A stretch of DNA of 64,000 bases from a bacterium (lineage in GTDB: Bacteria; Joyebacterota; Joyebacteria; Joyebacterales; Joyebacteraceae), in contig JALGZK010000002.1 of NCBI GenBank assembly GCA_025774935.1, positions 248,001 to 312,000 on the forward strand. The letters are read 5' to 3'. This document shows, in pieces, positions 56,245 to 64,000 of this stretch (position 1 is the first letter of the stretch; each line of letters starts with the position of its first letter). The position numbers and the translations under genes were made by a program. The notes below the pieces were generated by a model. That model saw only the letters and a program-made list of their open reading frames with translations. It ran no database searches and was not told the origin of the DNA.

Positions 56245-57558
56245 ATGGGAATGCCTGCGAGGGAGTCGATCCGGAAACACGTCCTCATCGGGACGTCTGC
56301 GGGGAAGGGCGAGGAGAGGCTCGTTGCCTGGCTGAAGGAGGCCGGCTACGTGTCGTGCGTCTGTTGCGACCCCTCCAATATCGCGCAGACTACCGCCCGG
56401 GAGATTCCCGACCTCGTCGTCCTGACCGAGTCGCTGGGGATGTCGGACCAGCACCGCGCGATCCAGAAGCTCGAGGACGACGGGCGGACCCGCAAGATCC
56501 CCGTCCTGGCTCTCCTCAGGAGAGGCGAGGACCCCAACGAACCATCCCTTCGCCGCAGCTTCCGGATCGACTTCATGACCGAGCCTGCGGGGAGCACTCA
56601 GTTCCTCTCCCGTGTCAGAGCCATGCTCCGGATCGCTGACGACGAGAAGAAGCCAGGTGGCGGCGGCGAGCGGGACGGCCTGACGAAGCTCTATAATAGA
56701 CGCTATCTCGACGAACGGATCGAGAAGGAGATTGAGCGCGCGCGCCGGTACTCCCGAAGCGTCGCGTGCATCATGGTCGACATCGACAACTTCCAGACGA
56801 TCAACGCCGAGCATGGGTACAAGGCCGGAGACGAGATCCTGAAGGCACTCGCGGACATGCTCCTCTCGGAGACGCGCCTCCCCGACACGGTGGCGCGGTT
56901 CGGAAGCGAGGAGTTCGTGCTGATCCTCCCCGAGACGGAGGGGGCGGCGGCGGAAGGGCTGTCGGAGCGTCTTCGCAGATCGTTCGCGGAGCTCCGGCTG
57001 GGTGATGATGAGGAGGGGCCCGGCGCGACCATCAGCTGTGGCGTCGCCTCGTACCCAGACCACGCGAGCGACGCGACGACGCTCATCCGAATGGCGAGCT
57101 CTGCCGTCTATCAGGCGCAGCAGGAAGGACAGAACTGCACCGTGGTGGCGTTCGGCGAGAAGAAGGACGAGGAGTGGCCGCGCGTCGACACCGCCGCGAC
57201 GATCCTCCTGGTTGAGGATAACGACTACAACCGCACGGTGGCGTCTCTCGTGCTGCGCGCCAGCGGCTACGAGGTTATCGAGGCTTCGGACGCGGCGACG
57301 GCGATCTCCCTTGCCAGGGCGGTTCTCCCGGACCTCGTGATCATCGACGTCAACCTCCACGGTGTGAGCGGCCTCGAAGCGACCAAGCAGCTCGTGGGGA
57401 TGAGCGAGACGAAGGACATTCCGATCGTCGCCCTCACGACGAAGGATATGCCCGGCGACCTGGAGCAGCTCGTCGCCGCAGGCTGTCGCGGGTACATCAC
57501 CAAGCCGATCGACACGAACAACCTCGCGACGCAGATCGAGACCTACCTGCACGGCTAG
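56245..57558 (+). CDS. REC-like / GGDEF (degenerate GSEEF) / REC signalling protein
   Basis: Start taken at ATG 56245. DGLTKLYNRRYLDERIEKEIERARR...RLPDTVARFGSEEFVLILPET; C-terminal REC ILLVEDNDYNRTVASLVL...PDLVIIDVNLHGVSG...KPID. Confidence 0.88.
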   Translation: MGMPARESIRKHVLIGTSAGKGEERLVAWLKEAGYVSCVCCDPSNIAQTTAREIPDLVVLTESLGMSDQHRAIQKLEDDGRTRKIPVLALLRRGEDPNEPSLRRSFRIDFMTEPAGSTQFLSRVRAMLRIADDEKKPGGGGERDGLTKLYNRRYLDERIEKEIERARRYSRSVACIMVDIDNFQTINAEHGYKAGDEILKALADMLLSETRLPDTVARFGSEEFVLILPETEGAAAEGLSERLRRSFAELRLGDDEEGPGATISCGVASYPDHASDATTLIRMASSAVYQAQQEGQNCTVVAFGEKKDEEWPRVDTAATILLVEDNDYNRTVASLVLRASGYEVIEASDAATAISLARAVLPDLVIIDVNLHGVSGLEATKQLVGMSETKDIPIVALTTKDMPGDLEQLVAAGCRGYITKPIDTNNLATQIETYLHG

Positions 57559-57741
57559 CGGCTTGGTGTGAGCGTGCCGCGAGAGAGCCGCGCCGCCACA
57601 AAAGAAGAGCAGAGTACGACCGCACCCGGCCGGCGGACTCCCCGCCGGCTGGCGTGTATTCGCGCGTCGGGCGCGGGGTGGCTTCTGTGGTAGGATGTGG
57701 CGTGGCGCTCGTCGATCGATGCCGTGCTCACGGGAGGCACC

Positions 57742-59283
57742 ATGGCCGCCATCCCTTCTCGTCCCCGAATGACCCGCTCCACCTCTGGACGCTGCGTTCC
57801 GGTGCTCGCCCTCCTCACGCTCATCGCGCTCGCAGTCGTGATGCTCTCCGGTTGCGCCTCGAAGAGAGAGGGTCGCGTCGCCGAGCCCGCTGCGGCCGCC
57901 GGATCGTGGGAGTGCGCCGTCGTGGACGGTGACCTCGACGCACCGTGGTACGCGAGAGAGGCGGGGTCCTGGTGGAACGATTCCGGCAGCTACTTCATCG
58001 TGCACCGCTCGTCGCCGGAGTCTCTCGTTTTGGCCGCCGACCCCGGCGCCGCCGCGTTGCTGCCGGAGACCACCGAAGACGCCGCGGTGTGGGAGGCCGT
58101 CGACGCCGGCGCCTCAGATGTCCTGAGACTTCTGGGGTTGCGGGATGTGGAGTACACGGCGTCCGAGGGCGCGCGACTGAGGACGCGGACCTCTCGCGCC
58201 CTCGTCGGTGGCCGCCAGCCGGAGTTCCCACGCGCCCAGCTGGCGGGGCTCGTGACCGAGCGGTGCTCGGTGGGTCACGGCGCGGTCGAGACGTGGCGTG
58301 CGACGATACTCCTCGAGTACCCCGCGGCTTTCCTTCAGGGCGACGCGAACAACGCCCGCTGGGAGGGCCAGCGGCTTGAGAGCGAGGCAGGCGTCCTCTA
58401 CGACTCCGCAAGGTCGTTCTTCGGCGAGGGGCTCTGGCTCGAAGGGCTCATCGAGCTCGCCGCGGCGAGGCGGCTCCTCGAACGTGCAGCGAGGCCGCTC
58501 GAAGCGAACGGCCTCGTCGCCAGGATCGAGGAGATGATGGACTGGGCCCGTCACGCGGTTGTGGTCGAGCCCGTCAGCGCGACGGCGGTAGTCGAGATCG
58601 GTGCCAGGGAAGCAGCGACCGCCGAGTTCGCTTGTCACTACGAGTGGGACGGGCGACGGATCGCTGCTACGCGCGTGCCGATCGAGTTCGAGGCGCGCGG
58701 CTTCCGGGCGGTCCTGTCGTGCGATGTCGAGAGCGATGGGAACGGAGCTGCGAAGTGCCGCATTCTCTCTGCGTACGGAGAGCCGGGATCGTACGAGATC
58801 GTTCCCGTACTGAACGCGAGGGTCGTCTCCGCGGCCGTCGGTCACCCGCTCTGGGGGCGCGCCGCTCTCGATGAGGGAGGTGTGGTTCAGGTGTTCCTCG
58901 TCGCGGGCGCCCACGCTGTGACCGTCTGTCTGGAGCTCGACGGTGCGGACGCGCAGGATGGAGCGCAGTTCCGTTCCGGGTACAACCGGCGAATGGAGGC
59001 GGGCGGCTTCGGTGTGGGCGAGTGCGGGCCCGACACCGACGTGCTCGTTCGGGCCGCAGTGGGAGTATCGTCCGGGCAGCAGGGGGAGGAGTGGCATGCC
59101 GTCGCGGCCGTCGACGCGTCGGCCTTCGACCAGCGCTCCGCGCGGACTCTCGGAGAAGCGAAGATCACCGTGGCAGAGTCGTCGCCCGACGCCGCACGGG
59201 ACGCGGAGGTTCTGGCGCTGAAGGAGCTGGGGCGGCTCGTCGCGGCCTACTACTCGAGGAGGATTCTCGCGGCAGGCCCGTAG
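57742..59283 (+). CDS. Hypothetical lipoprotein
   Basis: N-terminal hydrophobic stretch with lipobox VMLSGCAS; no recognised domain. Confidence 0.6.
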   Translation: MAAIPSRPRMTRSTSGRCVPVLALLTLIALAVVMLSGCASKREGRVAEPAAAAGSWECAVVDGDLDAPWYAREAGSWWNDSGSYFIVHRSSPESLVLAADPGAAALLPETTEDAAVWEAVDAGASDVLRLLGLRDVEYTASEGARLRTRTSRALVGGRQPEFPRAQLAGLVTERCSVGHGAVETWRATILLEYPAAFLQGDANNARWEGQRLESEAGVLYDSARSFFGEGLWLEGLIELAAARRLLERAARPLEANGLVARIEEMMDWARHAVVVEPVSATAVVEIGAREAATAEFACHYEWDGRRIAATRVPIEFEARGFRAVLSCDVESDGNGAAKCRILSAYGEPGSYEIVPVLNARVVSAAVGHPLWGRAALDEGGVVQVFLVAGAHAVTVCLELDGADAQDGAQFRSGYNRRMEAGGFGVGECGPDTDVLVRAAVGVSSGQQGEEWHAVAAVDASAFDQRSARTLGEAKITVAESSPDAARDAEVLALKELGRLVAAYYSRRILAAGP

Positions 59284-60056
59284 CGGGCGTCCCCCGCGGC
59301 ACGAGCCGCGAGTTCCGTCACGGTCACCGAGAACTCGCTCTGGCTGTCGTAGTAGGAGGTCGAGAAGAACCCCCACCCGGCTCCCGTGATGTTGCCCTCG
59401 GTTCCACCGTCCGGGAACGGACCCGAGACGGCCTCAACGTATCCCGTGAACTCCCCCGCCATCCCGATGTCCTCGGGCAGGAACGACACAGTCGTATCGG
59501 CAAGCGTCTCCGAGAGGAACTCCGTGTCCCCGCTCCCGTCGAGGACCGCGTTCACCACGTAGTAGTCGGCGTCCTCAGACGAACCCCACACCAGCGTGAG
59601 CGTGTCGCCGAGTGAGACCGCGGCGGGAGCGGTGACGCTGAACGATCCCGGCACGCGCGTGGCGGCGGTTGCGAACCCGTAGTCTGTCGTGACCTGGAGC
59701 GAGCAGTGCGTCCCGGGAGCCCACAGAAGCTGTTCCTCGTCGAGCGATGCGACCAGGCCGAGGTGGTCCGGCGAGGATGCCACGTCCAACTGCCTGCCGT
59801 TCACGAGCACGACGAGGAGATTCGGCAGCGGATCCGCGGAACAGAACACTTCAATGCTCGTCCACTCCGCGCGGTCGCCGCCGAACTCGGCGACTCCACC
59901 GGATATGAACGGTTCGACGTCGCCCGTCCCGGGGTCGGTGCAGGTCACGTCGTCCGAACATCCGGCGACGAGGAACGCGATCGCGGCGACGGACACGGCG
60001 ACGACTGCCGTGGCGGCGCGTGTCGACCCGGGAACAGCCCGGCTTCTGGCGTGCAT
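59250..60056 (-). CDS. Hypothetical lipoprotein
   Basis: Start taken at ATG 60056 (MHARSRAVPG); lipobox IAFLVAGCSDD. Confidence 0.6.
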   Translation of the reverse strand: MHARSRAVPGSTRAATAVVAVSVAAIAFLVAGCSDDVTCTDPGTGDVEPFISGGVAEFGGDRAEWTSIEVFCSADPLPNLLVVLVNGRQLDVASSPDHLGLVASLDEEQLLWAPGTHCSLQVTTDYGFATAATRVPGSFSVTAPAAVSLGDTLTLVWGSSEDADYYVVNAVLDGSGDTEFLSETLADTTVSFLPEDIGMAGEFTGYVEAVSGPFPDGGTEGNITGAGWGFFSTSYYDSQSEFSVTVTELAARAAGDARYGPAARILLE

Positions 60057-60073
60057 GGTCTCCGTCCTCTCGA

Positions 60074-61372
60074 TCACTCGGGTTCGGGCAGGGGCCGCTG
60101 GTTCAGAAGGAGGTCCTCAACCCTTCCGCGCTTCCTCGCCTCATGCATCTCTCCGTCGAGAACCAGCGCCTCCGCCGGCGTCGCGTGGGAAAGGAACAGC
60201 TGAGGGCTCATCGAGTACCCGTACGCGCCGGCGTTGAAGATCCCGACGAGGTCTTCCAGTGCAACGTCCTCCGGGACCTCGATCTCCTGGCTCGTGATGT
60301 CGATTGGCGTGCAGAGCGGTCCGGCGACCTTCGCGGTCCCGCCGCCGGTCGACGCTAACTTGTTGACTACCTTCGCCTGGTGCCTGACCTTCATGAGGAC
60401 CGGCCGGACGAACTGGTTGATGCCGCCGTCGGTGATGACGAATCTCTCTCCCCGCGACTCCTTGAGTTCGATGATCCGGGAGACGAAGACGCCGCTCTCG
60501 GAGAGAAGGTACCTGCCGAGTTCCAGGATGAGGCGGGAGTCGCTCCTGCTGGAGAACGGCCGGAAGACATCCTCGACGGCCGCGCCGAGTGCCGGCATAT
60601 CGAGCGACGCTTCCTCTTCATAGTGCGGGACGCCCAGTCCGCCTCCGAAGTCGATTGCGACGAGCTCGGTTCCGGTGACGCTCTCCACGTGGTCCGCGAC
60701 GGCGAGCGTCCGCTTCGCGTTCTCTATGATCTCGTCCTCGTGCAGGATCTGGCTCGCCGTGTAGACGTGTATTCCCACAATCTCGATCGCGCGCTTGTCC
60801 CACGACTTCCCTAGGCGGTCGAGCTTCTCCTCGTCGATCCCGAACTTGCTCGGACCTCCGGCCATCCTCTCGTGGAGAGGACCCGCGGAGCCGCCGCCGG
60901 ACTTCGTGAGCCCCACCGACGTGTTGATGCGGAGCGCGACGCGCGCGGGCACGCCGACGAGCTTCGAGATATGCGCGATGTGCTCGAGCTCGCGGAACGA
61001 CTCGGCGTTGATCGCGTAGATCCCAGAGATGATCGCTTCCTCGAGCTCCCGGTCGGATTTGCCGGGGCCGGCGAAGACGATATCGAGCGGGTCGTAGCCT
61101 GCCTCTCGCGCGAGGAAGAGCTCTCCTCCGGATGCTATCTCGGAGCCCGCGCCGAGCGACCTGAGCAGGCCGATGAGCGCGAGGGAAGGGTTCGCCTTCA
61201 TCGAGTAGAACACGTCGAACGACGGGAACGACCTCCGGAGCGTCTCGTACCGCTCACGGATCATGTTCCCGTCGTAGACGAACAAGGGCGTGCCGAACTG
61301 GCGGACGATCTCCGTCACGGGTACGCCGCCCACCTCGAGAACGCCGTCGGTCTGTGTGAAGTTCCTGAGCAG
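60074..61372 (-). CDS. lysA: Diaminopimelate decarboxylase
   Basis: PLP motif FDVFYSMKANPSLALIGLLRSLGAGSEIASGGELFLA; IDFGGGLGVPHYE; GAYGYSMSPQLFLS. Start uncertain: ORF track uses GTG 61333; a CTG at 61372 sits 4 nt after AAGGAGG. Confidence 0.9.
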   Translation of the reverse strand: MLRNFTQTDGVLEVGGVPVTEIVRQFGTPLFVYDGNMIRERYETLRRSFPSFDVFYSMKANPSLALIGLLRSLGAGSEIASGGELFLAREAGYDPLDIVFAGPGKSDRELEEAIISGIYAINAESFRELEHIAHISKLVGVPARVALRINTSVGLTKSGGGSAGPLHERMAGGPSKFGIDEEKLDRLGKSWDKRAIEIVGIHVYTASQILHEDEIIENAKRTLAVADHVESVTGTELVAIDFGGGLGVPHYEEEASLDMPALGAAVEDVFRPFSSRSDSRLILELGRYLLSESGVFVSRIIELKESRGERFVITDGGINQFVRPVLMKVRHQAKVVNKLASTGGGTAKVAGPLCTPIDITSQEIEVPEDVALEDLVGIFNAGAYGYSMSPQLFLSHATPAEALVLDGEMHEARKRGRVEDLLLNQRPLPEPE

Positions 61373-61420
61373 AAGGCCTCCTTCGGCGGGGCGCGCGCCC
61401 CGCTCCGCGAACGACCGGCG

Positions 61421-62227
61421 TCATCCCCTCCGGAAGACGTCGATCCTGGTGGTTCCACCGAAGATGTAGAACGGGAACGGCTCGGCGATCGCGCTGTCGA
61501 CGCCGAAGCGTATGTACTCCTCGCAGAGGTTCGCGCCCGTCTCACAGAACATGACGAGACGCGTCCCCCCGCGCTTCGCGGCTTTGAAGATGTCCTCCAT
61601 CGTATCGGTCGAGATGATCATGCCCGTCATGACGGCGACGTCGCACTCCTCGACGAACTCGACGGTCCTCTCTTCGTCGAAGATAGGGATGCCGCCGATC
61701 TCCGAGCCGACCAGGACGGGGTCTTCGTCGGTCCCGACCACTTCGATCCCGCGCTCGGTGAGCGCCTTGATGATGTTCCCGATCACACCTACGTTGACCA
61801 CGCGGCCGCCCTCGATGCCCATCATCTCGAGCTGGCGAAGGACCTCGTTCACGACGATGCCGCTGCGCCAGAGCGCCTTCTCTCCGGACGTCCCGGTCAT
61901 CGTGAACGACTCGTCCGGGTGCTTCTCGAACGCGGAGTACATCGCGTCGACCGCCGCCACCTCGAAACAGCGGTACTTGTGCTCGACGGTCCGGGCGTCC
62001 TTGCCGAGAAGGTAGAAGCCCTCGGTGAGCGCCGGAATCGTCGAGCAGTAGCAGGCGCCCTCCCCGACGGTCTGGATGATGAGGTAGGTGTAGTTGAACG
62101 TCCGCTCGGCAGGGTTCGGCCGGAAGAGGAGATCGGTCCGCCACAGACCGCGGATGCGGAAGTCCTCGTCGGGCATCCCCTTGCTCCTCTTGACTGCTGT
62201 TCTCTTGAGTTCCTTGATGTACTCCAA
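61421..62227 (-). CDS. DUF364-like (putative heavy-metal chelation family) protein
   Basis: 268 aa; VVNVGVIGNIIKALTERGIEVVGTDEDP...ECDVAVMTGMIISTDTMEDIFKAAKRGGTRLVMFCETGANL resembles the DUF364 C-terminal domain. Confidence 0.5.
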   Translation of the reverse strand: MEYIKELKRTAVKRSKGMPDEDFRIRGLWRTDLLFRPNPAERTFNYTYLIIQTVGEGACYCSTIPALTEGFYLLGKDARTVEHKYRCFEVAAVDAMYSAFEKHPDESFTMTGTSGEKALWRSGIVVNEVLRQLEMMGIEGGRVVNVGVIGNIIKALTERGIEVVGTDEDPVLVGSEIGGIPIFDEERTVEFVEECDVAVMTGMIISTDTMEDIFKAAKRGGTRLVMFCETGANLCEEYIRFGVDSAIAEPFPFYIFGGTTRIDVFRRG

Positions 62228-62355
62228 GGTCCCCTCTTCGGTTGATGTCAGGCCGCTCCGGATTCCGCGGCAAGAGGCCGGCTCCGGGGAATATACCTGC
62301 CCGCACCCGCTCCGTCAATCCGACCGCCCCGGGGCGCGGGATGCCGCGGAGCCGG

Positions 62356-64000
62356 TCACTTCAGGAAGACGACCTTGCGCTGGAAACCCTGGTCGCCTAT
62401 GCGAGCCCGCACGAAGTAGATGCCGCTCGCCACCCGCTCTCCGCTCGAGTTGGTGCCGTCCCACTCCAGGAAGTAGGTGCCGGCGTCCGCGCCCGTCTCC
62501 TCGAGCAACGCGACGCGGCGGCCGGCGACGTCGTAGATGCCGACGGCGACCCACTGTTCGTCGGTTCCGACCGAGTACGCCAGCTCGACCAGGTCGCGGA
62601 ACGGGTTCGGGTGGGGGAGCGAAAGCCCGCCGCCCGGCGGGCACGGAGGTACGTCGACATCCCAAGGCCCCCTCAACGTCGTTCCTCCCCACCGCTCGAC
62701 TACCGCCAGACGATACGAGTAGACCGTTGCAGCGGCGACAGCCTCGTCGACGAAGTCGTACCGTCCGTTCGGTCCGGCCACGAGGAGCTCGTCGTTCAGT
62801 CGCTCCCAGGCGTCGGTGGAGCCGGCGACACCCTCGCGCCTCTCGATCCGACACCCCTTCGGGTCGTCGGGCGGGTCGAGATACCATGAGAATTCGACCG
62901 AACGCGGCGTCGCTTCCCAATCGAAGAAGACGAGGTCCGCGGAGGCCTGCCACTCGTCAAGGCTCGCGAGAACCGTTCCGATCATCGTCGTCGCCTGCGG
63001 GGTCTCGAGGTAGTAGAACGGGAACCCGAACCACGCGAGCGTGCCGGTTCCGTCCGTCGGGAAGCGCGCGGTCGCGCAGGGCATCTCGTGGAGGGTGTCG
63101 TTCAGGTACGCGTCGAACAGGTAGAGCCTCGCCGTCGTGCCCAGAGGCCTCACTGTCTCGCAGTACGGGATCCCCCCGAGCTCCTCGTACTCGTCGCCCC
63201 ACTTCACGACCGTGTCGACGGGGACGTCGACGAATGCGGGTGGACCGACAGAGAGCCCTCCGAGGAACGCGTACCCGTACGTCGATGGCGAAGCCGGGTT
63301 CTGGTTGGCGCCCGCGTTCCTCAGGCTGTCGACGCCCACGTAGTCGTAGACGAACTCGCCGGGAACGTAGCGTGGCGAGTAGTCGAACGGGCCGCTTCCC
63401 CCGAGGGTCGCGAGAGACGACTGTCCCTCGAGGATGAGGTTCCCGCCGGCCCGCACGTATCCCTCTATATTATGATATGCGGACTCGGCCTGCGCCGCCC
63501 TCAGGAACCCCCCGTTCCTGTCGAGCGTCCAGATGATGGTGCGGTACCTCCCGAGCTCCTCCATCGGCGGGAGGGTCGGGAAGCCTCCCTCGATGTGCTC
63601 CAGCGGGTCCCACACGTCGTGCTCGCGATCCGAGAGTATCGAGTCGTAGAACGCGTCGTGCAGCTCGTCGTCCACGGCCGAATCGAGCCAGTCGTCCACG
63701 CGAAGGAGGTCGCTGGACATCGGGGCCGCGACGGGCGCGAGCACGATGCGGCCGACCGTGGTCGCTCCGTTCTCGTCGCTGGCCAGGAAGTAGACCGCCG
63801 TGTCGCCCAGCGCCGGTCTCAGGACGAACTTGCGGGGCGTCTCCTCCAGGGCGGCCCACGCCGTGGAGTCGTTCACCGCGACCGCCGCGGAGTCGGACAC
63901 GCCGCAGTACGAGGAGGCGTCGGTCGAGATCTCGAAGACGAGAAGCTCGTTCTCGAAGACGGAGACCGGGACGTCGTCCTCTTCGGTCCAACGCTCGACG
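62356..64000 (-). CDS. Secreted protein with FlgD-like C-terminal sorting domain (partial, N terminus beyond window)
   Basis: Reverse-strand frame open to the window edge (...VERWTEEDDVPVSVFENELLVFEISTDASSYCGVSDSAAV...); C terminus LPHPNPFRDLVELAYSVG...GIYFVRARIGDQGFQRKVVFLK. Confidence 0.75.
   Translation of the reverse strand, partial: VERWTEEDDVPVSVFENELLVFEISTDASSYCGVSDSAAVAVNDSTAWAALEETPRKFVLRPALGDTAVYFLASDENGATTVGRIVLAPVAAPMSSDLLRVDDWLDSAVDDELHDAFYDSILSDREHDVWDPLEHIEGGFPTLPPMEELGRYRTIIWTLDRNGGFLRAAQAESAYHNIEGYVRAGGNLILEGQSSLATLGGSGPFDYSPRYVPGEFVYDYVGVDSLRNAGANQNPASPSTYGYAFLGGLSVGPPAFVDVPVDTVVKWGDEYEELGGIPYCETVRPLGTTARLYLFDAYLNDTLHEMPCATARFPTDGTGTLAWFGFPFYYLETPQATTMIGTVLASLDEWQASADLVFFDWEATPRSVEFSWYLDPPDDPKGCRIERREGVAGSTDAWERLNDELLVAGPNGRYDFVDEAVAAATVYSYRLAVVERWGGTTLRGPWDVDVPPCPPGGGLSLPHPNPFRDLVELAYSVGTDEQWVAVGIYDVAGRRVALLEETGADAGTYFLEWDGTNSSGERVASGIYFVRARIGDQGFQRKVVFLK

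Overview
High-GC bacterial chromosome segment that very probably spans the replication origin. All genes from about 1 to 23.85 kb are on the minus strand and nearly all from 24.39 to 52.28 kb are on the plus strand, with the switch between dnaA and rpmH. Left arm: an operon (running off the left edge) for a group-4 [NiFe]-hydrogenase/Complex I-like module with an Mrp antiporter-type membrane arm, a molybdopterin oxidoreductase, a polyferredoxin and a sulfhydrogenase-like diaphorase pair; then gyrA, gyrB, a DUF721/DciA gene, recF, dnaN, a FetAB-like ABC transporter, an APH-family protein and dnaA. Right arm: rpmH-rnpA-yidD-yidC-jag-mnmE-mnmG-rsmG-parA-parB-bactofilin, a nine-gene V/A-type ATPase operon, and then accessory and surface genes (GT39-like/TPR protein, S8 protease with seven VCBS repeats, a secreted protein interrupted by an in-frame TGA, TrpB2, cupin, OmpA-TSP3, REC-GGDEF-REC, lipoproteins, LysA, a DUF364-like protein, and an edge-truncated FlgD-Ig protein). 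Best leads: the composite hydrogenase/Mo/diaphorase/Mrp complex paired with a V-ATPase c-subunit carrying the Na+-ligand signature; the in-frame TGA at 50539; the two parS-like sites beside rsmG/parA; the histone H1-like tail on GyrB; and a degenerate GGDEF protein that keeps its I-site. C-terminal FlgD-type sorting domains suggest an FCB-group or related candidate-phylum organism, but this is inference only. All family calls come from reading motifs; no database search was run.
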